DNA from: an uncultured Acidobacteriia bacterium
GTDB taxonomy: Bacteria > Acidobacteriota > Terriglobia > Bryobacterales > Bryobacteraceae
Length of the DNA stretch: 54,564 nucleotides
Reading direction: 5' to 3'
NCBI GenBank assembly: GCA_903925015.1
Contig: CAIYDY010000339.1
Location: 1-54,564 of the forward strand
The notes beneath the pieces are model-generated. The model saw nothing but the letters and a program-made list of their open reading frames with translations, had not been told where the DNA came from and did no database searches. How positions within the stretch are numbered: position 1 is the first letter of the stretch; each line of letters starts with the position of its first letter. The translations under genes were made by a program, and so were the position numbers. Below, piece by piece: positions 9,433 through 17,312 of this stretch.

Positions 9433-11346
9433 ATGGTAAGCACCAACCTTGGCTTTTTGAAGCGATTGACATTGGGACAACGACTGGGCGCTGTGGGATC
9501 GTTGTTTTTAGTTACGGTCAGCTGCGCTCTCTTTTATTGCGTCAACAAGGGGTTCTCGAAGGACATTTCCGCCGCTATTTTGGAACAACACGGTAATCTC
9601 TACCAGCGACCGCTCGAGGCCTTGTTGGAGGGCATCTTGCAACACCAACTGGCAGCGGAACGATGCGGCGAGACAGGTGGCAGATGTGCCGACGCAGCTC
9701 AACAGACGGATTTGGATGCTTCACGACGAGCTGTTGACGCTGCATTTATTGCATTCGCGACCGTTGATGGGCAATACCGGGATGAGCTCGAGTTCACGGC
9801 AGCCCGGCTACCCGTCAAGAAAGTAGAACACCTGCGTCCGACGGTACTCAAAGGTGAATGGGATCAACTAAAGCGGTCCGATAGCGACCCAAACCCACGA
9901 GATTCCGATTCTCAACATACACATTTGGTGGCCGACGTCCGAGCGATGATCAAGCATGTCGGGGACTCGTCTGGGCTGATACTGGATCCTGACTTGGACA
10001 GCTACTATCTTGTCGACATGAGCTTGGGAGCGCTGCCCCAAACACAGGAACGGCTTGCGGAAATTGAGGCTGTGGGACGAGAGGCTGGGCATATCGTCAT
10101 CGGGAAGGGCTTGAGCGAATCGCTGAAGCTGCGCTTGGCTATCGAAGGGGCCAAGTTGCAGGAAGCCGATGTTGAGCATATTCAAGGTGGCGTCCAAACC
10201 GTTTTGTCTGAAGATTCCAATTTCTATGGCATAAGTCCGTCGCTACAGGCCAACCTGCCCGGAGCCTCTGCCGAATACGCCCGACTGTCCAAGGAACTTC
10301 TGGACGCAATCCGGCGGACTACTGAATCCAAGGATGAGCCCACGTCGGACGGGGCCGTGCTGCAGAAGGGCCTCGCCGATCACGCGGCCGCCACACGTAA
10401 TGCAAGCTTCCGATTGTGGCACGTCGTATCCAAGGAGCTGGACATCCTGCTGCAGAAGCGCATCGACGACTTGGCTGGCTCCCGGCTCTGGTCATTGGTC
10501 CTTACGGCCCTCGGTTTGCTCACATGCACCGCGCTGACGACAATTGTAGTCAAAGTCACAACCAAGATGCTCCATAACTCGGCGGTGCAGCTGATGGAGG
10601 AGAGCCGGAGGATTGCAAATGCCTCGCGGCAGATGGCCTCCGCTGCCCAGGACTTGGCCGAGGGGGCATCGGAGCAAGCCGCCTCGATCGAGGAAACCTC
10701 GGTTTCGAGTTCGAGAATGGGTGATATCTCCAACCGCAACAGCATAAATTCAAAAGCTGCCGCAGCACTGGTGGCATCCTCCATCGAAGAATTCGAGGGT
10801 GCAAACCAGCTACTCGACGACATGGTCATGGCCATGGGCCAGATCTCGGAGCAGAGTGTGAAGATCGCGCGAATCAACAAAGTAATTGATGAGATCGCAT
10901 TCCAGACCAATCTACTCGCCTTGAATGCGGCCGTTGAAGCCGCCCGCGCTGGGGAAGCGGGACTGGGCTTCGCGGTGGTTGCCGAGGAGGTCCGGAATTT
11001 GGCTAGGCGGTGCAGCGAGGCAGCCGAAGATACGGCTGCAACCATTGAGGTTTCGATGACGCAGTCACGCGACGGCCAAGCTACGGTTGACCGGACAGCT
11101 GCTGCAATCCAGTCGATCACCCGCGGCTCCACAAAAGTGAAGGCACTGGTGGACGATGTCAACCGCGGGAGCCAGGAGCAAACTGCGGGATTTGGCGCCG
11201 TCGCCGAAGCTCTTCTGCAGATCCAACAAACGACACAGAGGACGGCGGCGATCGCCGAGGAGAGCGCGGCCGCGGTCCGGGAACTGAGCCTCCAGTCCGA
11301 AACCCTCAATGGGATCGTCGTGGAGGTCATGGCCTTGGTCGGCTAG
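9433..11346 (+). CDS. methyl-accepting chemotaxis protein
   Basis: A 637-residue transmembrane chemoreceptor. TM1 is near residues 12-36 ([17 protein letters not shown]). A long periplasmic ligand domain (about 40-345) follows, then TM2 near 351-374 ([19 protein letters not shown]) and the cytoplasmic signalling hairpin. The hairpin tip is unmistakable: [20 protein letters not shown] near residues 488-508, then [17 protein letters not shown]. After TM2 the sequence goes almost directly into the coiled coil ([20 protein letters not shown]); I see no HAMP domain. There is no C-terminal CheR-tethering pentapeptide. No che or flagellar genes are nearby, so it is an orphan receptor. Its sigma-28-like promoter supports membership in a motility regulon. 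The ligand is unknown. Confidence 0.93.
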   Translation: MVSTNLGFLKRLTLGQRLGAVGSLFLVTVSCALFYCVNKGFSKDISAAILEQHGNLYQRPLEALLEGILQHQLAAERCGETGGRCADAAQQTDLDASRRAVDAAFIAFATVDGQYRDELEFTAARLPVKKVEHLRPTVLKGEWDQLKRSDSDPNPRDSDSQHTHLVADVRAMIKHVGDSSGLILDPDLDSYYLVDMSLGALPQTQERLAEIEAVGREAGHIVIGKGLSESLKLRLAIEGAKLQEADVEHIQGGVQTVLSEDSNFYGISPSLQANLPGASAEYARLSKELLDAIRRTTESKDEPTSDGAVLQKGLADHAAATRNASFRLWHVVSKELDILLQKRIDDLAGSRLWSLVLTALGLLTCTALTTIVVKVTTKMLHNSAVQLMEESRRIANASRQMASAAQDLAEGASEQAASIEETSVSSSRMGDISNRNSINSKAAAALVASSIEEFEGANQLLDDMVMAMGQISEQSVKIARINKVIDEIAFQTNLLALNAAVEAARAGEAGLGFAVVAEEVRNLARRCSEAAEDTAATIEVSMTQSRDGQATVDRTAAAIQSITRGSTKVKALVDDVNRGSQEQTAGFGAVAEALLQIQQTTQRTAAIAEESAAAVRELSLQSETLNGIVVEVMALVG

Positions 11347-11358
11347 GTGTACGCCGAG

Positions 11359-12327
11359 CTAGGTCTTGCGGGCCACCCACAGCAGTAGCCCGAAGATCAC
11401 CACCGGGATCAACGCAAGAAGCACGTAGTTCAGGATCCGCTGGGGCACGCCGGATTTCTTGGTGCGCCAATCATGGAGTTCCGCCCGTTCCGCTACGCCG
11501 ACTTGATCCTGGTTGCGCAAATCCCATGCAAATTCCCGTGCATGGGCGTAGCGGTTCTTCGGATCTCGCTCCATGGCACGGTAGACAATCTCCTGGAGCT
11601 CCGGGGTGATTGATGGATCCAGTTCGCGGGGTGGGGTCGGATTGTTGAGCAGACGTTCGTTCATGGTGGCGAACGCGTTGGGACCGGAGAACGGAACCTT
11701 CCCCGTCAATAGTTCGTACAGCATTACGCCCATCGCGTAAATATCGGCCCGCCCATCGCCCCGCTGTCCCTTGACCTGCTCCGGGGAGATGTAATCGGGT
11801 GTCCCCATCACATTCGAGAGCTTGGCAAATGTCAGGCGGCGGGAACCCTCCTGACCGGCAATTCCGAAATCGATGAGTTTGATTTCGTGATCGCCACCCA
11901 ACATGATGTTCTCCGGTTTCAAATCCCGGTGAACCACGCCGTGAGCATGGGTATATTCCAATGCGTCGCATACATTGGCTACGATATTGACGACACGCTC
12001 AACCGGAAGACGACGGCCACCCGAAATTTCCTCGCGGAGAAGCCTGCCCTCCACCCACTCCATGACCATGTAAATCCGGCTGCGCTTGGTATCGGCGAAA
12101 ACTTTCATGACGCCGGGGTGGTCCAGCTTGTGTCCGATGTCCTGTTCCCGCTGAAAGCGGTCGAACAGGACGGCATCGGCTTCCATCTCGGGATGCGGGA
12201 TCTTGATCGCGACGGCCTTGCCGTCCAAGGTATCGGTCGCCTTGTAGATCGAAGCCATCCCGCTGCGGGCGACGAGCTTTTCAATCAGGTAGTGGTCGAG
12301 GGTATCCCCGGCGTGTAATGCGTTCAT
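11359..12327 (-). CDS. membrane-anchored Ser/Thr protein kinase
   Basis: A 322-residue Hanks-type kinase. Lys42 (VAIKIP), the catalytic loop HRDLKPEN at 133-140 and the DFG motif at 153-155 (LIDFGIAG) are intact, as are GTPDYISPEQ and the DIYAMGVMLYELLTGKVPF block. The glycine-rich loop is degenerate: VARSGMASIYKA in place of the usual G-x-G-x-x-G pattern. A single C-terminal helix near 298-320 (LLALIPVVIFGLLLWVA) anchors it, so the kinase domain faces the cytoplasm. There is no PASTA or other sensor domain. Its ATG overlaps the stop of the PP2C gene upstream (ATGA, 12324-12327), so kinase and phosphatase are produced together. Confidence 0.92.
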   Translation of the reverse strand: MNALHAGDTLDHYLIEKLVARSGMASIYKATDTLDGKAVAIKIPHPEMEADAVLFDRFQREQDIGHKLDHPGVMKVFADTKRSRIYMVMEWVEGRLLREEISGGRRLPVERVVNIVANVCDALEYTHAHGVVHRDLKPENIMLGGDHEIKLIDFGIAGQEGSRRLTFAKLSNVMGTPDYISPEQVKGQRGDGRADIYAMGVMLYELLTGKVPFSGPNAFATMNERLLNNPTPPRELDPSITPELQEIVYRAMERDPKNRYAHAREFAWDLRNQDQVGVAERAELHDWRTKKSGVPQRILNYVLLALIPVVIFGLLLWVARKT

Positions 12328-13124
12328 CGAAGTTTGTAGGGTCGGCCCCTGTACATCCCCATTCTCTCGACATCCCGGACGCGGACGAGTTGGATCGTGG
12401 CGTTGTCGCCCCCATCCCGCTCATTCGCCAAGTTCACCAGCTTGCGGGCGGCGATTTCCAAGCTGGGATTCCAGGCGATCATCTCCGCCATCTCGGAACC
12501 CTTGACCGGCCCATGCAAACCATCCGAGCACAACAGCAGGACATCTCCCACGTGCACCTGGTGGTCCGAGGTCTCAACATTCACAAATAGATCGTTGCCG
12601 ATCGAGCGGCTTAGAATGTGCTTCGTCTGGGCTGTCTCAGCTTCCTTGGCGGACAACACTCCAAGACGGACTTGCTCGGCGACAACCGTGTGGTCGCGGG
12701 TCAGCTGGGATGCCAAGCCATGGCGGATCAAATAGCACCGGGAATCGCCGACATGCGCGACCACTACCCGGTCGTAGCGCAGCGCGCAGGTGACGATTGT
12801 CGTTGCCATCCGGGAGCCACCGGGGCTCGATGCCCGACCCAGTTCATACACCAGGATATTGGCTTTTTGGACAATCCGAGGCATCACAGCCGTATGGGCC
12901 TCGCCCCGGGGTGCGGTACGGAAACCGGCGACCAGACTTTCGACAGCGGACTGTGAGGCTACTTCCCCTTTTTCCTCGCCACCCACGCCGTCGGCGACCG
13001 CGAACAGCCAGCCTTGCGTGCGGCCCTCGTTTTCGGAAGCCGGGATGTACGATCCTACGAAATCCTCGTTGTGGTCGCGGACGCGACCGACATCGGAGAG
13101 ATGGAAGAACTCGAGATCGAGCAT
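12324..13124 (-). CDS. PP2C-family Ser/Thr protein phosphatase
   Basis: A 266-residue PP2C (PPM) phosphatase, Stp1/PrpC type. All metal-binding motifs are visible: SDVGRVRDHNED (residues 10-21), AVADGVGGEEKGEVAS with Asp45, VAHVGDSRCYLIR, LTRDHTVV, LLLCSDGLHGPV and DGGDNATIQLV. It should dephosphorylate Ser/Thr sites in the cytoplasm, and the obvious partner is the kinase whose start codon overlaps its stop. No membrane or regulatory domain is present. An intrinsic terminator lies 17 nt upstream, separating it from the permease gene, so it should have its own promoter. Confidence 0.93.
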   Translation of the reverse strand: MLDLEFFHLSDVGRVRDHNEDFVGSYIPASENEGRTQGWLFAVADGVGGEEKGEVASQSAVESLVAGFRTAPRGEAHTAVMPRIVQKANILVYELGRASSPGGSRMATTIVTCALRYDRVVVAHVGDSRCYLIRHGLASQLTRDHTVVAEQVRLGVLSAKEAETAQTKHILSRSIGNDLFVNVETSDHQVHVGDVLLLCSDGLHGPVKGSEMAEMIAWNPSLEIAARKLVNLANERDGGDNATIQLVRVRDVERMGMYRGRPYKLR

Positions 13125-13130
13125 GTTGGA

Positions 13131-13162
13131 GTCAAAGAAAGGGGCAGCCGTTAGGCTGCCCC
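13131..13162 (-). terminator. intrinsic terminator after the APC permease gene
   Basis: On the minus strand a perfect 9-bp stem (GGGGCAGCC / GGCTGCCCC, 13141-13162 with a 4-nt loop) is followed by TTTCTTTGAC. It lies between the stop of the permease and the start of the PP2C gene, the right place and orientation to end the permease transcript. It is the most convincing Rho-independent terminator in the window. Confidence 0.85.
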
Positions 13163-13196
13163 CGGTCCTATTGCAGTTTAACGCAAGAGCGACGGC

Positions 13197-14996
13197 TTAC
13201 GCCGAGGCCTTGCCGGTTACCAGAGTTGTGCGACCGGACTTCTTGCTTGAGGTGATGAAGTAAATCCCGCCGTAAATGCCCCAAACTGCGGCTATTCCGA
13301 GGGCGAGGAGCGGTTCCTTCGCCGTACCGTACCCCATGAAGGGCCCGATCAGGTAGAAGGCCATGCAGCCGAGATTCGCCAACAACCCGAATACTGGGAT
13401 GAAGACGTGCTTGATGAAGTTGAAGTCCTTGTGGCCGTGGAACGCAACCATGCAGATGATGCAGCTCAGTGCGTACAGCAGGAAGGTGCCAAAGTTGGAC
13501 GCCAACGTCATTGTGAGCAGCGTGCCCGGCATTGCCGCCATCGCGTCGTGCGTGGTGTAGCCGAAGCTCGAGAAGATGCCCTGGGGGAGCGCCTTGATTG
13601 CGGCGTCCGTTGGAGCGCCGGCGTCGCCGAACACGCACATAACCGAAAGGCAGCCAACCACGGCCGAGATAACAGCCAAGGTCCAGATGGCGCGGTGCGG
13701 GGTCAGCTTTTCGTCGTGGATCAGGCCGAAGTGCTCGGGCACTTCCTGGTCCTTGCCCATCGCGTAGGTCACGCGGGCACCCGTGTTCATGCAGGAGAGC
13801 GTGGTTCCGATCAACGCGAGGACAACGGTAAACGCTTCGACCAACATGAATGTACGTCCACCACCGGCACCGAAGAAGTGGTTGCCGAGGATGATCATCA
13901 TGTCGCCGATGGGGGCAGCCGAGCCCGACGCGTTCTGCATGGTGTAGCCGCTGTTGAGGAAATATCCGGCCGCGAAGTATTCAATCAGGTAACAGAATGC
14001 CCCTTGGATCAGCAGTGAGCTGACCACTGCGATCGGCACGTCCTTCTTCGGGTTCTTCGCCTCGCCGCCCATGGCGGTAACGGACTCGAATCCGACCAGG
14101 ATCAGGATGGCGACAGTGGCTTGAATAAAGCCCCAAGCCCAGTTGTGGACGCTGGTGACGGAACCGGCATCCTTGTGGGAGAGGAAGTTGCCCTTTTCAT
14201 CTTTCTCAGGGTAGGCGATCACGAACGCGACAGGCTTTCCGGCCGTGTCCAGCTTGGCCTTGGGAACACCGGCGGAGTCGCGGACGATCTCATCGGTGGT
14301 AACACCAGCAGTGGTGACCTTTTTGGTTTCAAATTCGTAGGTGTAGGCTTCGCCCGAACCCGAATCAAACTGCCAGCCCGTGGAACCGGCCGGGTGGGTG
14401 GTCCGGTAGCTATAGGCCATAACGGAGAAGACCAGAAGGGCCGAGATCTGAATCACGTTGATGGCGATGTTGATCGAGGTCGAACCAGCCACGCCCCGCT
14501 CCGCGATTGCCGCGATGGCAAACGAGAAGACCACGGCGACCAGCATCATGAAGACGGGACCGGGATTGGACGCGCTCATGAACGATGGCCAGAGGGTTCC
14601 CGCGAGGTAGCCAAAGATGATTCCCGTTACGCCAACCATGACGCCCGGATAAATCCAGTAGTAGAGGTGCGAGCCCCAGCCGACGATGAACTTGGAGAGG
14701 CGCGCGTACTTCCACGCCTTGTCGTGGTTGAGGAAGGACTGCTCCGCGAAGTAGTAGGAGCTTCCGGTGCCGGGGTAGAGCTTCGCCATTTCGGCGTAGC
14801 AAACGGCGGTCGCAAGGCAGAGCAGGAGGGCGATGACGATGCCCATCCACATTGCGGGACCTGTTGCGCCGGTTGCCGACTGGACTTGGAACGTGAGCCA
14901 GAGGAAGGCACCCGGCGCGATCAGCGCCATAGCGTTCATGGTCAGGCCCGTAAGGCCCAGTGTCGGTTTCATCTCGGATGAGGCATTTTCGGCCAT
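13197..14996 (-). CDS. APC-superfamily amino-acid permease
   Basis: A 599-residue polytopic membrane protein. The N-terminal GLTGLTMNAMALIAPGAFLW and the following helix pattern are those of APC amino-acid/polyamine transporters, which exchange or import amino acids with protons or sodium. About 12 hydrophobic helices can be counted. An unusual hydrophilic insert of about 80 residues (roughly 215-295, with VTTAGVTTDEIVRD and YPEKDEKGNFLSHKD) interrupts the helices after the block AYSYRTTHPAG. AAGGA lies 9 nt before the ATG. The gene is monocistronic: it ends in an intrinsic terminator and its upstream neighbour is divergent. Substrate unknown. Confidence 0.85.
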   Translation of the reverse strand: MAENASSEMKPTLGLTGLTMNAMALIAPGAFLWLTFQVQSATGATGPAMWMGIVIALLLCLATAVCYAEMAKLYPGTGSSYYFAEQSFLNHDKAWKYARLSKFIVGWGSHLYYWIYPGVMVGVTGIIFGYLAGTLWPSFMSASNPGPVFMMLVAVVFSFAIAAIAERGVAGSTSINIAINVIQISALLVFSVMAYSYRTTHPAGSTGWQFDSGSGEAYTYEFETKKVTTAGVTTDEIVRDSAGVPKAKLDTAGKPVAFVIAYPEKDEKGNFLSHKDAGSVTSVHNWAWGFIQATVAILILVGFESVTAMGGEAKNPKKDVPIAVVSSLLIQGAFCYLIEYFAAGYFLNSGYTMQNASGSAAPIGDMMIILGNHFFGAGGGRTFMLVEAFTVVLALIGTTLSCMNTGARVTYAMGKDQEVPEHFGLIHDEKLTPHRAIWTLAVISAVVGCLSVMCVFGDAGAPTDAAIKALPQGIFSSFGYTTHDAMAAMPGTLLTMTLASNFGTFLLYALSCIICMVAFHGHKDFNFIKHVFIPVFGLLANLGCMAFYLIGPFMGYGTAKEPLLALGIAAVWGIYGGIYFITSSKKSGRTTLVTGKASA

Positions 14997-15288
14997 GGTA
15001 ATTGATCCTTGTAAAGTGAAATTGGTCTAGTGCGGCTGTACCGCGGTTGGCCGGGGCAGGGGGCCAAGGGGGTGGACGTGCACGGTCCAGCTTTACTCTA
15101 TACTCCGCGAGTTGGGGTGTGCAAGGGAAATTGATTTTTCTTATTCCAGAGACAAAGGATTTGGATGGGGATGCGGAATTTTGAATGTTGATGATAGATA
15201 AAATCGATACCACATTGAAGCCCTCGTTTTGCCAGGCCGAGCCCAAATTGTGCTATTTTGACGGTGTCGGCACTTCAACTTTCCTCCC
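14997..15288. other. 292-nt intergenic region between divergent genes
   Basis: It separates the permease (minus) from the small membrane protein gene (plus) and should hold both promoters. The middle is locally AT-rich (around 15125-15215). On the plus strand TGCTATTTT near 15248 resembles an extended -10, about 33 nt before the ATG at 15289; no clear -35 accompanies it. TTGGCC...GGCCAA near 15047-15067 is a weak inverted repeat. I see no gene here. Confidence 0.4.
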
Positions 15289-15507
15289 ATGAAACTCGCT
15301 GGATTCCTGCTGCTGCCCGCAGGATGGTTCCTGGTTTTGTCCGCCTTGGTGTTATTAGGTGCGGGTCCCGCGCGGGCTGCATTCATAGTGGCCGGACTTT
15401 CGGTTGAGCTTCTTGGACTGGGCTTGGCGGTTCACGCCCACTTGGTGCCACCACCGCCACCACATTCGGGTTTTCGACCCTCCCACCACGAGAGCGACCG
15501 GTTTTGA
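15289..15507 (+). CDS. small two-helix membrane protein coupled to the Amt-like gene
   Basis: The 72-residue product starts MKLAGFLLLPAGWFLVLSAL. It has two hydrophobic segments (about 4-24 and 30-51) and a hydrophilic Pro/His-rich tail (HLVPPPPPHSG). I do not recognise a family. Its TGA overlaps the TTG start of the Amt-like protein (TTGA, 15504-15507), so the two are translationally coupled and may form a complex in the inner membrane. Many acidobacterial respiratory or transporter operons carry such small helical subunits; that comparison is an inference. Confidence 0.6.
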   Translation: MKLAGFLLLPAGWFLVLSALVLLGAGPARAAFIVAGLSVELLGLGLAVHAHLVPPPPPHSGFRPSHHESDRF

Positions 15508-16790
15508 ACGATTCCCAAATTCTGCTTTGCTGCGTATTTCTTCTTGTGGCTCCGTTCAGTTGGGCGGGCTTGGCACTCATCAATACCGGATTGGGGCGGT
15601 CGCGGAATGCAGCCCACTCCATGCTCGGATCGATGGTCGCCATCGGATGCGCCCTGATCGCCTATTTTGTTGTTGGTCGGTGCTTGCAGGGTTCGGCAGG
15701 AGAGCATTCGAGGATTCTGCTGGCGGGCGGCAAGCGTTGGGACTGGATGGGTGCCGTCGCGCCGTTCTTCTCGGGTCTGCCCCCAGCTGACGCGAGGCCG
15801 TGGCTTACAGCTTGGATGGGTTGTCTGAGCGCCTCCCTGGCCGCATTGATTCCGCTGGGAAGCGGCATGGAGAGGTGGCGACTGAATGCGATCGGGGCAT
15901 CCTCCGGAATTTTAGCTGCGGTAACATTTCCGGTGATTGCGCATTGGGCGTGGGCTGGCGGATGGCTGGCAACATTGGGGACGAACTTTGGACTGGGCGT
16001 CGGCTTCGTGGATACGGGTGGCTCGGGGGTCATCCAGGCTACCGGTGGATTGACCGCCCTTGCGATGGTCTGGATCCTGGGTCCGAGACGCGGCAAGTAC
16101 GGCCATGACGGGATGCCGATGGCGATTCCCGGACACAATGTGGTTTACACGCTGTCAGGCTGCGTCTTGGCTCTGGCGGGTTGGATCGCCCTCAACGGGG
16201 CGGGCGCGGTCCTTTTCGCCCGAGCCGATGTGGCGCGGATTCCGTTGGTTGCAGTCAACACGATTCTAGGAGCCGGAGGTGCTGGATTGGCGGCGGCTGT
16301 TCTGACCCGCGTTCGCTTCGGCAGACCCGATGCATCTTTGACGGCAAACGGATGGGTGGGAGGCTTGGTGGCCACCAGTGCGGGATGTGTGAACCTGCCA
16401 CCAGCGGCCGCGCTGCTCACAGGCTTGGTGGCGGGCCTCCTGGTCACCTTCTCGGTGGAAGTCCTGGAGCTGCGGCTGGACGTGGATGATCCAGGCGGAT
16501 CGATTTCGGTCCACGCCATTGGTGGAATCTGGGGACTGCTGGCAGTGGGTTTACTAGGTCGCTTTTCCAGCGGAGACGCGGCGGGGCAGACCCTGGCCCA
16601 ACTGGTGGGAATCGCGACATTGATCGGTTTTGCCTTGCCCGTGGCTTGGGGCTTGAACCTACTGCTCAACCGGATCGCGCCACAGCGGGTTCCCCGCGAT
16701 GGGGAACGCCAGGGCATGGATCTTTATGAGCTCGGAGCAGGTGCGTACCCGGATTTTGTCACCCACAGCGAGGATTTCGGCCAGCGCTAA
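15504..16790 (+). CDS. divergent ammonium-transporter (Amt/Rh) family protein
   Basis: A 428-residue polytopic membrane protein with the Amt scaffold: VDTGGSGVIQATGG near 169-182, ILGPRRGKYG, PMAIPGHNVVY, GWIALNGAGAV and SVHAIGGIWGLLAVG near 336-349. Canonical Amt proteins conduct ammonium through a pore lined by two histidines behind a pair of phenylalanines. Here the second His is kept (H337), but the first is Gln178. The FQ-x-x-FA gate segment is replaced by WMGCLSASLAAL, and the Phe of the FNAGS motif is Leu. No GlnK/PII gene is adjacent. It may be non-conducting, a sensor, or a channel for another substrate. The TTG start overlaps the preceding stop. Confidence 0.82.
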   Translation: MNDSQILLCCVFLLVAPFSWAGLALINTGLGRSRNAAHSMLGSMVAIGCALIAYFVVGRCLQGSAGEHSRILLAGGKRWDWMGAVAPFFSGLPPADARPWLTAWMGCLSASLAALIPLGSGMERWRLNAIGASSGILAAVTFPVIAHWAWAGGWLATLGTNFGLGVGFVDTGGSGVIQATGGLTALAMVWILGPRRGKYGHDGMPMAIPGHNVVYTLSGCVLALAGWIALNGAGAVLFARADVARIPLVAVNTILGAGGAGLAAAVLTRVRFGRPDASLTANGWVGGLVATSAGCVNLPPAAALLTGLVAGLLVTFSVEVLELRLDVDDPGGSISVHAIGGIWGLLAVGLLGRFSSGDAAGQTLAQLVGIATLIGFALPVAWGLNLLLNRIAPQRVPRDGERQGMDLYELGAGAYPDFVTHSEDFGQR

Positions 16791-17185
16791 CTTCCGGGAA
16801 ACTGGATTTGCCGGAAGTTTCCGGGCATCGGCGGGGCGGATCGTCCGCAGCAGCGCTTGTACTTCTCCCCGGATTTGCAGGGGCAAAGGGAGTTCCGGGC
16901 GATGGTTGGCATAGGTTTGATTGGCATGGGGATTACATTTGACGCCGCAGGCTGTTCATCCGGCGTCTTGGCCAGTTCCATCCGAGTCTCTTTCAAGGCC
17001 TTCATCGCACGCCGGAGGGAGATGAACGCGCGGTCCCTATCCCGGTCAATTGTGGCCCGGAATTTCGGGTCGCTGCCGGGTTCCAGTTCCGCTTCGAGAA
17101 TCTCGCATTCCTCGATTCGGGCGTAGCACCGGTTGATTTCACGGACGAAGAGATCTTCGAAGTGCTTGGGGTTCAATTCTTGCAT
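16787..17185 (-). CDS. SEC-C zinc-motif protein
   Basis: The 132-residue protein ends with a SEC-C motif, CPCKSGEKYKRCCG, with Cys101, Cys103, Cys112 and Cys113 as zinc ligands. The same motif forms the C-terminal tail of SecA, where it binds SecB and the ribosome. The N-terminal ~75 residues are helical and charged (NRCYARIEECEILEAELE, RAFISLRRAMKALKETR). No catalytic domain is visible, so it may be a ribosome- or chaperone-associated adaptor. AGGAG stands 6 nt before the ATG, with TAATAT as a plausible -10 further up. Its stop overlaps that of the convergent Amt-like gene by 4 nt. Confidence 0.82.
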   Translation of the reverse strand: MQELNPKHFEDLFVREINRCYARIEECEILEAELEPGSDPKFRATIDRDRDRAFISLRRAMKALKETRMELAKTPDEQPAASNVIPMPIKPMPTIARNSLCPCKSGEKYKRCCGRSAPPMPGNFRQIQFPGS

Positions 17186-17312
17186 GTGCGTCTCCTGACG
17201 CCCCCAATATTACGCAGCCCACACGGCCATTCCGAACCGTCTTTTCCGCAGGCTATTGAAAACACTACGACAATAGGTCAAAATTTTCCGTGACTGCCCG
17301 CCGGACCACCCC

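Noticed and set aside
14121-14981. Long plus-strand open frame (286 codons) antisense to the APC permease
   Set aside because: Its translation is the complementary shadow of membrane helices (Asp/Gly/Arg-rich), without any recognisable domain.
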